Assembly (NCBI GenBank): GCA_034509755.1
Contig: CM067546.1
Span: 15,092,970-15,156,969, forward strand
DNA from: Anisodus tanguticus
Taxonomy: Eukaryota > Streptophyta > Magnoliopsida > Solanales > Solanaceae
DNA length: 64,000 nucleotides
Direction of reading: 5' to 3'
The notes beneath the pieces are model-generated. The model had not been told where the DNA came from. It made no database searches and saw only the letters and a list, made by a program, of their open reading frames with translations. Of this stretch, positions 1-13,600 are shown piece after piece. The first letter of the stretch is position 1, and each line of letters starts with the position of its first letter. A program made the translations under genes and the position numbers.

Positions 1-463
1 GCTGTGAGCATGTCTATTCTTCAGTTTTTTTATTATATATATGTTAGCTAACTGTTGTCAGCCTATGATACCTACCAGTACATAGTGTTTGTACTGCTAC
101 TACTCTTGCTACACCTTTTTCACAGTGTAGAATTGTTGCAGATTTATAAGTGAGGTTCCATTAGCCTTCAAGGATCTCATGGAGTTCATCTAGACTTCTC
201 TGTTTAATTCTTATTCTAAGCAGAAGTTGTATTCAGGTTGTGGTTGTAATTCTTATTCCAGTTGTATAGTTAAAAGCTCTTGTACTATTCAGACTAGATT
301 CCTTGGGTAGTATTGTATTTCGCATTATCATATATCAATGTTTTAGACTTATGTTGCTCTTACTATTTTATTTATGTTGTTGGATGAATCTATAAGAGAC
401 AGATTCGCCTACCATGTACGAAAAGGGTAGACCCCCGCACGTTCCCTGATTTGGGATGTGACA
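1..463 (+). repeat. 3' part of 5' LTR of a Tekay-type gypsy element
   Basis: This stretch aligns base by base with 6434-6898, the end of the LTR that starts at 3903. I count roughly 50 differences by eye, about 11 percent, so the insertion is old. It ends in GTGACA and is followed after 3 bases by a primer binding site. The rest of this LTR lies left of the window. Confidence 0.88.
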
Positions 464-466
464 AGT

Positions 467-478
467 TGGTATCAGAGT
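467..478 (+). other. Primer binding site (initiator Met-tRNA type)
   Basis: TGGTATCAGAGT matches the 12-base sequence TGGTATCAGAGC, complementary to the 3' end of initiator methionine tRNA, at 11 positions. It lies 3 bases after the LTR end at 463, the usual place for priming minus-strand DNA synthesis in Ty3/gypsy and copia elements. Confidence 0.85.
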
Positions 479-816
479 CTTAGGTTACCCGGTTTATAAG
501 TACGAGAGCAATGTCTAGTAGAGTCCTACTTATGGATGTGTTGCGTGCCACACTTATAATTGGGAAGGTATAGGATATTTAGGAAACTTTAAATTCTTTC
601 TTTCCTTCGTGCTACTTTATTCGAATTGGTATCTAGTTGATTCCAATTGGTATCTGAATTTCCTTGTCTTAATTATCCACTGAAGGTGGGAGCTCGTATT
701 AAATTCTTACACGGATGGTTTTCTATGACGTGTTGTGGTATGGTACGAGATGTGTTATCCTTTTTCAAATGTGTGACCAAGTTCAGTTTCTAGCGATGGC
801 TTGAGGATTCAGTTGT

Positions 817-1044
817 GTGGGGTCATGGTTAGAGTCATTCATTATAGGAGTGCTCTTGAGAATTGGGAGAGATGGTACAGAGGGTCACATGATCTCCATG
901 TTTTCAGCATTTGGTTGCTCGAATGTGGAAAAAGTGCAATTATGGCTTGCTAAGAGTGATTTGTTTGATGATATGATTGGTTTGGAAAAGTTTCAACATC
1001 GTCAAGGTATAATAATGGTCTGTGTGGCACGAGTGTACCAATAG
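817..1044 (+). pseudogene. gag remnant of gypsy element 1
   Basis: A 75-codon frame survives where gag is expected, about 350 bases after the primer binding site. The residues FGCSNVEKVQL resemble the conserved capsid stretch of Tekay-type Gag, where a GCSNAEKVELASYQLKD-like motif is typical. Nothing upstream or downstream stays open, so the frame is a relic rather than a translated gene. Family assignment rests on this one motif and on position between PBS and pol. A zinc knuckle is not recognisable. Confidence 0.45.
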
Positions 1045-3902
1045 TAGGTCTAGGATTCGTCAGTGGTAGGGTATTAGATATCGATATGCGATGACGAGTA
1101 TACGTTCGGTAAGGATCATCAAATTTGGCAAAGGATAGTGACCGCGTGTAATAAAGAGGGGCCAGATGAGAATAAAGACATTAAGGATGACTTTGCGGAA
1201 AACGTATAGTGAAGTAATATTTCTTAGGGTATTTTGGTATGAGTACTTTTTGTGTTAATGGGACGGAGACATATGAAATAGGAGACTAATCTGTTATTAG
1301 GATGGGAAAATTGGTATCTAACGTTTTTTGTCAGGATAAGGTTGCAATTGGTGCGAGAGTAGCTTTCATCTTCGGTCATGAAAAGTTAAGTTGGACTTCG
1401 ACATGACTATATGGTAGTGGTTGTGGGTTCTTTTAGGAAAGTGATTATCAGTTCTAGATAAGAATGCAATATTATTTGTAATGAGTGGAGACTTAAGATG
1501 TTGGGTAGTTATGGTCCTGATCCTTCATTAAGGGTGTGTTCACAGGGTCTTTGAGTTTAGAGGAATGATAAAGGTAGGGTGGGATCAAGAGCTAGTTTAT
1601 TTGAGAGTTATCATGCGGTTATACATGGTAGAATCGACATAAGGGTTCAGTGTTGTGTTGGTATGTTTGGTTATGCCGTGGGCTAATATGAGCCAGTGGT
1701 TGATGAGTAAAAATGACTTTAGTGTTGGACAAGTTCAAAGTTTTAGTACTCAAAGAGCTATCGGGTGTTGCATCTAATATTAGATTAGTGTTGAGGGCCT
1801 TTTACATGTTGTGTAAGTGTCAGCTACTTTCTGCAACTACTGGTGTACTATTCAGTTAAGTTAATTGGATTAAAGGGATAATCACGTGAAGGGTTAGAGG
1901 TGTTCTGGTTCAACAATTGGGACATTCGAAGTGATAAATCAATGATGAGGTATGAATTAATTCGAGTTGTAGAGAACATTTAGGAATTTAAGTTAACGGA
2001 ATTTAAGCAAAGGCACATTGGCAGAGACACATGAGGACGTTAGGAGGACTGTGTATGTGATGCGCTGGATTTAGAAAGTATTGAGTTTTAAAATTGAGTG
2101 GGTTCGAGAAAGGGTTAGACGGTGATGATGATTGTGATTTGATTGGAATTGGGGAATTGAATAGTCAAGAAAAGTATAGTTGATCGAGAATGGGTAAAAA
2201 TAAAGTACATCTTCGGGATTACTTTGGTCATTTTGGATTGTGGTGTTGTTGTATTGCGTATTTCTGATGATGTGTGATTGTTGTGTATGCTTAAAGAAGG
2301 GAGTCCATAAAAATGGACTAAGTGATATGATGAAGTTCAGTGGGGTTTCATGATCAACGACTAGTGAGAAGCAAATTTCAGATAACTGGCATGTTAAGGC
2401 TTATGGAAGCGGCGTGGGTGGTGCACTGTTGGGAAGTTTCATAACACTCTCCCATGGAGGAGTTAGTGTGGTTTGAGGAAAATGAGTTATGGAAATATCT
2501 GTTATGTGGAGGCTAGAGTTATATTTTTGAGATGAGATAGTATTTGTGGTAGTTCATTATGTTGCAAGTAATATTGGCTAGACAGCTTGGGTAAGAACTT
2601 TTGGATATTAAGGACTTGGGAGTAGTTGCATGACATTTAGAGTGGTAGTTGTAAGAGTTGATACTTTCAGAATTATTATGGGCATATCGAGGTGTTACAA
2701 TAGGAGATTCGATGGTTAATGGGATATTATATGAAGCTATAGGTTTTTGCGTCGAAAACGTTTGGGGTTGTATCTAATTTGCGTATCGGATAGAAGTTGA
2801 GAAATATGAAAATTGCAATCATAAGGTATAGTTCTTCATTACTAAGTAGACAACTTGGATAGTACTCAGTTTTTGGAGTCAAGAGTTACAGACATGATCA
2901 ATTTTGCATGAGAAAAAGATTAGAATTGGCCACCACAGATTGTGTGGTAAGGGTGTGATTGGTTTCGGAAGGTTGGAGTCAGTTCAAGTGTCTATTGGTA
3001 GTATTCAGGGGTTATGAATTCATTCCGGGTCAGAAATTATTCGGTTGGAGCTTGATGGACTATGTTTTTATTTCCAGGAGAACTTATGGGTCCTGATAAA
3101 TCACCTTCACAGATTTGATGAGTTTTGGTTCAGATTGAAGTATGATAGGTTTGCTGATCTTTATCAGGGTTTGTGAGTGCACTGATGATATTTTACCGAG
3201 AGCAGCTACTCGGACATATTTAATGGGCTTCGTCGATACTGGTAATGATTCAAGGAGGTACAATGGTCGCGAGAGGTCTATAGAATGATCAGATGGTGTC
3301 CTACGGGCTTGGCTCGATGGGGTATTCAGTGGTATGCTTCATGTATTGTGATTTGAAGGTTTAAAAAGACTTGGAACTAGCAAAGTCGGCTATGAGTAAG
3401 ATCAGTTTGATGGAATTGCTTAGGGTTGCTCCGATAAAGCAAGGATTCTTTTTGTCCAGAGTAAGTCATGGTTCGGGTTTTGTCTTTGTATGTTTCTAAG
3501 AAATTGTGGTACGAAGAACGTCTCAATTTGGGTGAAATAAAGGAACCGGTTCAGCGTGGGATATGATTGTATCTTTATCTAAGGTTTGTGTTGTCTTGAG
3601 GAATATTATGGGACCTGTCAGTCACGTTCATATGTATAGTTATATCGGATTAGAAAATTCAAGTAAAAATAGTTCTTATATTCGAGAATCGATGATGAGA
3701 GAAATTCGAGTATGAAAATATGGATATCTGGTCTTTAGATAAGTTAGAGGGAGTTTCGACTGATAAGGAGAGAGAGGAGTATTTTTGGCACATTTCGTGC
3801 CATAGAGGATTCCGTGTTGTTATATTGAAGATTCTTTGGTTACCGTCAACTTTCATTCTCTCTTGTCACTCGAGGATGAGCGATTATTTAATTGGTATCT
3901 GA
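1045..3902 (+). pseudogene. Decayed pol region of gypsy element 1
   Basis: This is the internal region up to the 3' LTR. It is saturated with stops and frameshifts and, with gag, only about 3.4 kb long, shorter than a full Tekay internal region, so deletions are likely. Weak relics appear in the expected order. Near 1666-1705 there is an RT-like LVMP..AN stretch (family: LVMPFGLTNAP). Near 3809-3841 there is RVVILKILW, resembling the KVLWRN motif just before the chromodomain end. A degenerate polypurine/CTCGAGGATGAGCGA stretch precedes the 3' LTR, as in Tekay elements. Domain borders cannot be drawn by eye. Confidence 0.45.
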
Positions 3903-6898
3903 TGTAACGACCTATTTTGTTGTTATGTGCATTTTGACTATTTTACCCCCGTTAACTTGATTTCTAAAGTTATCGAACAATTCTAGTAGAAGTGAGTAAT
4001 TAGAACCTTAAGGAGTGAAAGTGTTGACCAATAGTTGACTTTTGTATAAATATATCTTTTTTGGAATTTCATCAATTTCATGAGGTTCGGAGAGTCGTTT
4101 ATGAATTGGTAGGATAGTTGGTTCAGTTCCCGAGGCCCTCGCGAGTGTAATTAGCTATTGATGGAAAAAATAGTTTAGGTTGTTGGGGATTGACCTGAAG
4201 AATCAGACCTCCAATAGAAACTTCGAGACCGCGAGTGAGTCTGTATCGTGTTTTTACATATATGTACATAGTTGGTTTGCATCAGGGAGGTCTCGGGTGA
4301 TTATCGGATTTCAGGTTGAAATTGTAAAAGAATGGGAATTTCTTGTTTCTGGTGTTCAAACTTGGGCGAGCCTCAATGCGCCACAGCGGACCGAGATCAT
4401 TGCAGCAGACGACAATCCACTACAGCGAAAGGTTGGGATTTTGGGCAGGCTTCACGGGCGCGGACGGATTGACCGCGGGCGCGGGTTCGCTACTGCGGAC
4501 GACGGGATTCCTGAATTTTTTTAAGTGGGTTAAAAACCCTACACTTTCTCCATTTCGAAAACACTTCTCCAAAGCACCATTGAGGCGATTCCAAGCATCT
4601 TTCAGTTATTTCTTCTTGTGGTATGCTTTCTTAACCTCGTATTACCTTCACGTAGCTTCTTTGTGTTGATTTAATGATGAAATTAACCTAGAATCTAGTT
4701 GGGGAAGATGAGTTCAACCTAATTAGGGTTTTCTTGATTTTAAGCTTGAAAGTGAGAATAAATCGATGGATTTTGTTAATCTAAGTATGGATTCCACTAA
4801 TGAGTAATTGTTAAGCTTGAATCTTCCATTTATGTAATGAAATTGATGGTTGAAAAATTAGGTTCATACCCAATTTAGGGGGTTTTGCTTGTATGATGAA
4901 ATTGGCCAAGTCTTGAGTTAATTTATCGATTGATGAGTAGTATTGAACACCTAGAACATTGAATTTCATATTCTACTTTTGAAATTACTGTTTTACCCCT
5001 AGAAGCTTGTTTCACCCTTTCTCCCATAGTTGGGTTGTGTTTGAAGGATAGTTTAATGTTATGGGAGTTGTTAATTTCTTGTTCTAAGTTAGATTTCAAT
5101 AATATTAGACTTTGAGTATGACCATGATCCTCGAAAGGGCAAGGCGCAAATGTGATTCATGGTGACTCTCACTCAATATTCCATGTAGGTTACGGCTTAC
5201 CATCTGGTTAGACTTCGATTAGAAAAGCGTATGTATAGTTAGATATTGTTGGAAAAAGCATGTAAGTCTTCGGGTATTAAGTTGGGAGGGATTACTTAGG
5301 TTGGATAATATTGATTTTGTGTGACTTGTTGTCTCTTTGTGAGTGTTGTACTTGTCCATAGTTGCCATATAGTACTTGTGATTTATTTATCTGCCATTCA
5401 TCTTGGTATTATCACGAATAGAGAAACAAACTTGAGTTGATACTGATATTGTGATATGTGTCCATGTGTGGCACGATTGAGATTGATACATGCACATCAT
5501 TCATAAACATTCTACATGAATCTTTTTTCTGTGAACTATGATTTGACATTAACAATAATAAAAGGGAAAGTGAAACATCTGAGGCTTCCTATTATAGTGT
5601 TTACTCCATGTTTAATTCATATGGCCTCTCTTGCAAATATAATTGATGTTACCGATGTGGTCTGAAGGGAAAGTGTTCCAGCCGTGGCATTGTACAGATT
5701 TGGGAATAAAATCAGATTGCTAATTAATTTATGGATGTCGTTATGTTTATTCCTCTCATGATTAGTGTTGAATTTGACATTCATACATGCATTTATCCTC
5801 ATTTCCATGATACATTGACATTACATGTGATTGGCATGGTGGTGATACCGCGATATATTGATATTACCTATGATTGGCTTGATGGTGATGAGTGAGAAAG
5901 AAACAACATTGATTCTTATGACATATTTATTGCATAGCCATTCTATGCTGAGTGATACGGAAGCGGTGTGGTGGGTGGAAGAGTCACTATAGGCAGTGTG
6001 AGACGGAGTGACTTGTACATGGACTTCACGAGTCCTTCATGGGTCATGACGCTGAGATGATGAAATATTCTGTCCGAAGCATATATGTACGACAGGAGAC
6101 AGTTAGCCAGTGCATTGCACTGCATCACATATACATTCAAATTACATCCACTCATATCTTTGAATCTAGTTGGTATTTTCATTGTATTGCGTGATGCGGC
6201 TCATCCTTGATTCCGTAATTGTTAATCTCATACATAGACACTTGATGGATTTAAGGACTAGAGATTTCGCCTAGGCTATGACTATAGACTACTGAGATCT
6301 AGTGTAATTCACCTTACTACAAGTCTCACATGGGTATGCTTAGTAATTACTTCATTTTCGTATCTCTTGGATTCTGACTGGATTTTCTATACTTGGGCTG
6401 ATTATTCTTAGACTGTGATATTACTTGTACTTGACTGTGAGCATGTCTATTCTTCAGTTTCTTTATTATATATGTGTTAGCTAACTTTTGTCAGCCTATG
6501 ATACCTACCAGTACATAGTGTTTGTACTGATACTACTCTTGCTACACCCTTTTCGCGGTGTAGAATTGTTGCAGATACAAGAGTGAGGTTCGATTAGCCT
6601 TCAAGGATCTTGTGGAGTTCATCTAGACTTCTCTGTTTAATTCTTATTCTAAGAAGAAGTTGTATTCAAGTTGTGGTTATAATTCCTATTCCAGTTCTAT
6701 ACTTAAAAGCACTCGTACTATTTAGACCAGATTTCTTGGGTAGTGTTGTATTCCGCATTATCATATATCTATGTTTTTAGACTTCTATTGCTCTTATTAT
6801 TTTTATTTATGTTATTGGATGAATCTGTAAGGGACGGGTTCGCCTACTAGGTAGGAAAAGGGTAGGTGCCCACGCGTTCCCCAATTTGGGACGTGACA
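3903..6898 (+). repeat. 3' LTR of gypsy element 1 (2,996 bp)
   Basis: It begins TGTAACGACC, a start typical of Tekay-type LTRs in Solanaceae, and ends GTGACA. Its last 465 bases match window positions 1-463, which proves the LTR pair. The element therefore runs from left of the window to 6898. The sequence after 6898 does not continue a PBS, confirming this as the downstream LTR. Confidence 0.85.
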
Positions 6899-9489
6899 TA
6901 TCAATACTATTCTCAAGTTCATGAGTACTTAAAACCATGTATAGCACATGTTTGAATGTTTAGAAGTTAAACGAATAGAAGAAAATAAGTTTCGTCGAAA
7001 GTTGGCAATTTGGGAATGTTATAATCCGTACTTTTGGGGTATGACTAGGAGTATTAAACATGATAATAAGGTAATTTTATGAGTTATTTGAATCGTATAA
7101 TAGTTGTGTGTTAAGTTTTGAAGTCAATCGGATTGTAAAAGAAAAGTCGGTAAACGTTTTCGCAAGTTACGTTCATAAATTAACTAAATATTTGGGTCAA
7201 ATATTACAGAGCTTTTATCCCAATCTATTTGGAAATACTTAGTGATCCACCTATGAAATTGAAAGTCTATGAGTCTAGTTTTCAATACATTAAATTGTTC
7301 GTCGATACGATGTCGGAATAGAGAGATATTTAAATTTTCGTGAGTCTGCACAAGCAGTCATGTTGGGACCCACTTGAGGCGGCCACTGACTTAGCTTCTT
7401 TTATAAGACATTTGGGGGATTTATTTTGTCATTTCTCGACCAAACTAGACCTTAATAATCTCCTAAGCCCTATCAACAATTTATAAGAGTTTCAAGGCAA
7501 AATACAAGTGTTTACACCCAACTCGAACACCAAAAGTTGATTCAATAATATAATAACACTCCTATAGTGTTCTGGTGTGATCGAGAGTTGTTGTGAGATG
7601 CACCAGCTGGGGATTTCAAGTTGTATATACTTCCTAAGGTAAGTAAATCATGTTATTGGTTGTGATTAAGGTTAATCATGTGTTGGCTGAATTACTTGAG
7701 TGAAAACCTACAAGATAGCAATTGACATGGCATAAGAAATTGTTATCTTTTTGTGGGTTGTGTTGAGGATATATATATGGTTTGTTGTGGCTGAAAATTA
7801 TGAGAAGTAATTTGATTATGTTATGGTTGTTGTTGTTAAGCTTATCTATGTGTTAATTAAGTTTATTGAAGAAGAAAACATGAAAAACAAGAGATTGACA
7901 ATAAGGGTTAAGGTGCTAGGCGTGTGGACTATTTTGTAGATTACTCTTACGATGTTTTGGGCTGAAAATGATATGGTAAGCATAATTATGATGTTATAGA
8001 TTTTGTAGGAAGATTCATGGAAAAGGAATTGGATTCAATCGTTGTGATGGTTGGATTGTTTTGTATGCTTTTAGAGGTAAATATTGGATTGAGAATTCCC
8101 TGAGCGTACTTGTTGTAATGATGGGCATGTTGTTAAATTAAAGGATAAAGGATGATGGGGTTAAAATTTTGTATGGCATTCAACCCAAGCTTGTCGTTCG
8201 TCGTACTAACTAGTGACTTCGTTAGTAATGTTTGTGGCCTTATTATTGTGTTGATTAACGTGTATCTTTAGGCTGCTTTGGTTGTATTTTGGAGGTAAGG
8301 AGGAAAAGGTATGTAAGAATTATCCTTTTCTTTCTTTTGGCATGATCCTAGTGTAAAGGATACATAAAGAAACGCCCGCAAAAGAGAACTCTACTCTTGA
8401 CAATTGAAGATATCTTGTTCTTTACATTTGAAAAGATTTCATGGCTCTTGTTTGTCCCTTGCGGGGTAATTTTCCATATTTTATGATATCCCTGCTTTTG
8501 TGTTATTCTGTACTCTTTGTTGATTTCACGAAAGCTGATATACGTAGTTACATAACGATAGTCAGAGGGTAACGACATAGGTCACTCCGACTCTTTTCAG
8601 GGTTTCGCTTGAGGTTTGTCTTGCATTGCACTTATATATATGTATCTATTTTCTTACCGCTCCATGCTATAGTCGGTCGGGTAGGCAGTTATATGTGTAT
8701 ACCACCAGTTGGGCAGTTACCGCTAATCAGTTGGGAAGATATTACAGCGTCCTATATGGCCGGGCAGTTTATAATGAGCTTACCTTACAAAGGAACTTGA
8801 TAATATATTATATGTCCCCATAGAGTGGGTTGATTTTACTTTCCTGCATATGATTATGGTTATGTCAGTTGTGCGCCCTCAGTGGCAGTTCTGAGTCTCA
8901 AGTTGACATTCTGTACTCTTCACTTGTATTATATTCTTATATACATGTTCACCTGCCTTACATATTTGGTACATTTTTTTGTATTGATGTCCCTTTTTCA
9001 TGGGGTCACTGTGTTTCATGCTCGCATGTCCTAGTAGACAGGTTGACGGTCCTCCTATTAGGATACCAGTTCAGCGGATGGTGTGTTGTATTCCACTTGT
9101 TACGGAGTTGCCTTTTGGGTCAATATGTTTATGTTATGCAGCTATGGGTATGGCGGAGCCCTGTCCCGACCTTATGATGTTTTATGTACTCCTTAGAAGC
9201 TTGTAGAAATGTCATATACATAGATACTTGTACGGCCTTGTGGGCCTATGGTTTGGATGTACTTATGGTCATGTCGGCCTTATGGGCCCGTGTGTATCAT
9301 GTATAAGTTTGTATAGCATGTTGGGTCGTCCAATGTTGAGTACTCCCTTATGTTGTATTTTGATGTTCTCATGATGGCATTTTCATACTATTTACGCACG
9401 CTAGTATGGTAAGAAGAATACATTATGTAGGTGCTCGGCTGAGTAAGGCACCGGGTGCCAGTCGTGCCCCTCCGGGTTAAGGCGTGACA
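6899..9489 (+). repeat. Plus-strand gypsy LTR remnant, interrupted by element 1
   Basis: The stretch ends in GGCGTGACA, and its last 60 bases (GTGCTCGGCTGAGTAAGGCA, CACCGGGTGCC, GCCCCTCC) match in content the LTR end seen in reverse at 23170-23230. It has no TGTAACG start, because element 1 lies directly to its left. The likely reading is that element 1 inserted into this older LTR, whose beginning lies outside the window. No PBS follows 9489, so it would be a 3' or solo LTR. Small open frames near 8600-9200 have no family resemblance. Confidence 0.6.
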
Positions 9490-10676
9490 CCAACAACACT
9501 TTTTAGTAAAATGGTCATATCTCCCTCATACGATGTCGAAACGTGACGATCTCAATTGCTATAGTTCTAAAATTATGATACGGATCTAACGGTTCAATCG
9601 AAACACAAATCAAAGCTCGTTTGCCAAAAATGGTACCATTTATGCTCAAAACGTCATTGAAACCAAAAACAAACGCCATACTACCCAAACTCATTCGAAT
9701 CTCATCATAATTTAACCAAAATTTGCGGAAAAGTCCAAAATCATCATGTGAATCTGCTCGAACTCCCAAAATACTCAAATGAGGTCGTATTAACCTGATG
9801 TTGAACATGGTCAACTCCAAATCATCTCAAAATCTAGTTTCTCAACCAACCACCTAAATCACACCAAAACCTCTCGAGAATCGAACCAACAACTCAACAA
9901 AGTCATAAATCACATTCTGGACCTAATGGAATCGATGAAACTTTGAAAAAGACTAATTTACCTCCAGTGTTGACTTTGGCCAACTAAATGCTTTCTTTAA
10001 CTTAAGAACCTCCTAAAATCTACTTTCTTGTTCGAAACTCACCAAAATAACTCGGGACGACCATCCACCTAAGTCAAAAGTCATATTCTGAACCTAACGG
10101 AACAATCAAAATTTGATTCCTGAAGCATTTATCCAGAAGTCAACTCTTGGTCAAACTTCTCAAACTTAGAACTTCAAAATTTCAAAACTTAGATTTTCTT
10201 GCATGAGTTTCATCTGATTGCCTCAGAAATCATGTCACTTATCCCTCCAAGTCATAAACATCAATACGAAGCTAACATAATCAATAAATTTGCAATCTAG
10301 ATCTTATTTCTTCATGTGACCATCTTTTTGCCATAAATAAGCATATTAAGTACTAAAACCGACGTAATTGTCATAAACCAACCAAACAAACTCTAAAATT
10401 AGTTTCGTAAATTTCTACGTCATAAATAATATTCCAAATTCAAAAAAATCTTTGTCTCACCAATATGAGCACATTTTCCTAAAATGAATAATTAATCCAA
10501 ATAATTAAATACTGGGATTTCCAAAATGAAACCTTCTCGCAATGTGAACCAAATGATATTCGTTTGACATCAAATTTTTCAAGCAAGTTAAAATAATTAT
10601 TATGGAGCTTCTGGAATAGATGACACGCAAGACAATAACATCGATTCTCAAAATGACCGACTGTGTCGTTATATCA
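9490..10676 (-). repeat. 3' LTR (truncated) of minus-strand chromovirus B
   Basis: On the minus strand the LTR begins near 10676 with GATATAACGACACAGTCGG, a decayed version of the TGTAACGACCCGACTGG start common to Tekay LTRs, preceded by a GAACATGTGTTTAAGTGG stretch that normally follows the chromodomain. It is cut at 9490 by the end of the plus-strand LTR. Inside, a 'CCGTTAGGTTCAGAATATGA' unit occurs twice (around 10080 and 9920). Confidence 0.6.
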
Positions 10677-13600
10677 TCCACCACTTAAACACATGTTCAT
10701 ACTCGAACGTAAACAGGAAGAAGATATTTGAACTCTCGGAAAGCTAGGAATATCAACTCTGGAAGTCCAACTCGGACTCCCAAGTCACCTCTTCGATCGG
10801 ACGATGCCTCTATTGAACCTACACTAAAACTATCTCTTTGAATCTCAACCTATGAATCTGCCTATCCAAAATGGTTATCGACTATTCACATAAATCAAAT
10901 TCTAATCAAGCAACACTGAAACCCATTAAATCATATGAGCACCATCCAAATGGTACTTCTTGAGCATCAAAATATGAAATACGGGATGAACACCATACAA
11001 AAAGCTAACGCATAGGCCACCTAGCCAATATGTTAAACGATCTCAAATGGGACAATATGCCTCATTCTCAACTTATCCTTCTTTCCAAACCTCATCACAC
11101 CATTCATGGGTGAAACCTTCACCAAAACCCGCTCGCCAACCATGAACTCCAAATCAAGGACCTTTTGGTCCGCATAACTCATTTGCCTACTGTAAGTTGT
11201 GAGAATCCTCTCCTGAATCAGTTTGACCTTGTCCAAAGAATTACTCAACCAGTCTACCCGACAAGTCCTAACCTCAAACACATCGAAACAACAACCGGAG
11301 AATGACATCTCTAACCATATAATATCTCAAATGGTGTCATCTCAACGCTCGAATGGTAACCATTATTGTACGCAACTCTACAAAAGGAAAGAACCGATCC
11401 CATCGACCACCAAGATTAATAATACAAGCCCACAACATATCTCCAAGGACCTGAATAGTCCGCTCGGACTAGCCATCTGTGTGAGGATGAAATGACATGT
11501 AAATTCCACCCGAGTTGCAAGTAGTCTGATCCGAAAAAATAAGAGCTGACTTCGTCGAAGGGTACACAATGACCTAAGTAGTATAAAACTTTTCCAAAGT
11601 CTATAGTAATTAATTTACTCACTTAATCTGCCAAATCTTCTTTTAACATAGCTCAATAGTTTGATTCTCACGCATTTGATTCGGTTCCACATGAAATACC
11701 TGATTTTAATTATAACCATAACTTTATACGCAATTGGTTGATCCCACAATTATCATAGTCGCCACAATCTTTTAGCTCAAGTCGCAACCTATTGTCAAAC
11801 TTGTACCCGTAAAGTATCCTGATTCTACTTATCTATCTTTCCACACCTTCCAAAGTCATCTTTATTACCAAGAATTCATAGAAATCACATTAGCGCACAC
11901 CGTGAGTATAAATCATGACTCCACCTAACCATAAAAGAATTTATGATTGTACTGAGACAATTCTAAGCATTTCTGTCAAAAACTGACCTTATCCAAGGCC
12001 GATTGCGTAAATTTCAAATCTATAAGTTTCATTTCGATGAGCTGAAATTACTGAGTCAATACTCATCATCCAATTCCTCTTAATCCTTCAAATAACATAC
12101 TATGCACATCATCCTAGTAATTATCTTGCCGTGCCAAATCTGTAAAAATCAACTGATCACTCAAAAGACTCCCCATATCCAATTGTACATCCTACAAAAG
12201 ATCACCAAGTATTCACGTAGAACATTAGAATTGTCTGTATAGCTACCATCAGCAAAACATCATCAAATCTCATTGTAATCTCCAATAACTCTCGGTAAAT
12301 ATGTCATACCTCTATTCCGAACTGAAATCCATCAATCCTTCAAAATAGGTTACTAGAATAACCATAAATATTTCTGGTAATATATTCATAACCCACCCGA
12401 CTTTAGATTAAACAAATCTAACCCAGTTAAAAAGGCACCATTCCCTGAACGTCATCAAGAATCACCCGAACTATTTCAAAATCTTTATAAAATGAAATAA
12501 GACTTTCCCAAATCTATGGTGACCTATTCTAATCTATTGTTCCTGAATACGCAACCTCATGTTGTCATTCAAAACCTTAAAAGATGAAATTTTCCCAAGT
12601 TGTCAACCAAGTACCGATGAACTATACCTTATGACTTTAATTATTCATGGAATCGAATTACATCGAACTCTCCTCCTTGTAATTCCACTAAAATCATTCA
12701 TCACCTCGAGCACTCCAATGTAAGGCCTATGACCCCATACTTTTCCCTTCACAACCATAAAATGTCTGGTGTTCCTTACCACACAAAAATTCTCTCAAGT
12801 CATTTGTATTTGAAATACTCAACATTAATATAACCTCTAGCTTGTCCATGCAAGGATGCCATGAAATAACTCATCTTGGTACTGCACAAGTTACCTCCTA
12901 ATCAATTTTTCAATCGCAAAGTCCCATCGGCACTTGCCATATGCTAGGTCAAATCATCCATAGTCTTCCTTCTATAATCATAGTTATCACTTTTACACCC
13001 TATCATAATGATATAATTTAATGACACCATAACCCGTACATGATTCAAGTAGTTGTGTTGCTTTAAATTAAAGTTTTATGAATCTTAATCCTCTAAACTG
13101 ATAGTAAGATGCCTCTGTCTTTATTCTTCAGTCACCATATCCCATTCAAATCACTTTTATCATCATCAATCGAAAATCACTTAAACCCACTCGTGGGGTG
13201 GATCAAAATATCATAAATGTTGAAAAAATATCTAAGCCGATTTAGAAGTAGTAGTAAACCACAATCTTGAGCATCTGATGCTTTCCTTTCCTCACTTGAA
13301 CCTTAAAACTGAATATTCCTCTAAGCCAAACGCATCCCTTATACATAATCCACATTTCTTGTCCAATTTAGGTGCAACCAATAACTCTTTAAGTATTTAA
13401 ATCTTCATACATGTCCATTGCTATTCATTTCTATTAGTTGGTCATTATTTCCCCTAGAAGTTTATTATGTAGTCAAATACCGATCAATTCAAGCTCCTTT
13501 AGCATTCACTTCATAAACAAAGTAGCCTTGCAAAAATCAATAAGCTCATGGTCCAAACTGACTCCTTCTTATCACCATACCCCGAGATATCAAGCGAACC

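Noticed and set aside
8609..9206. Overlapping 60-100-codon frames in the plus-strand LTR remnant
   Set aside because: Within an LTR, with no family resemblance and no typical coding pattern.
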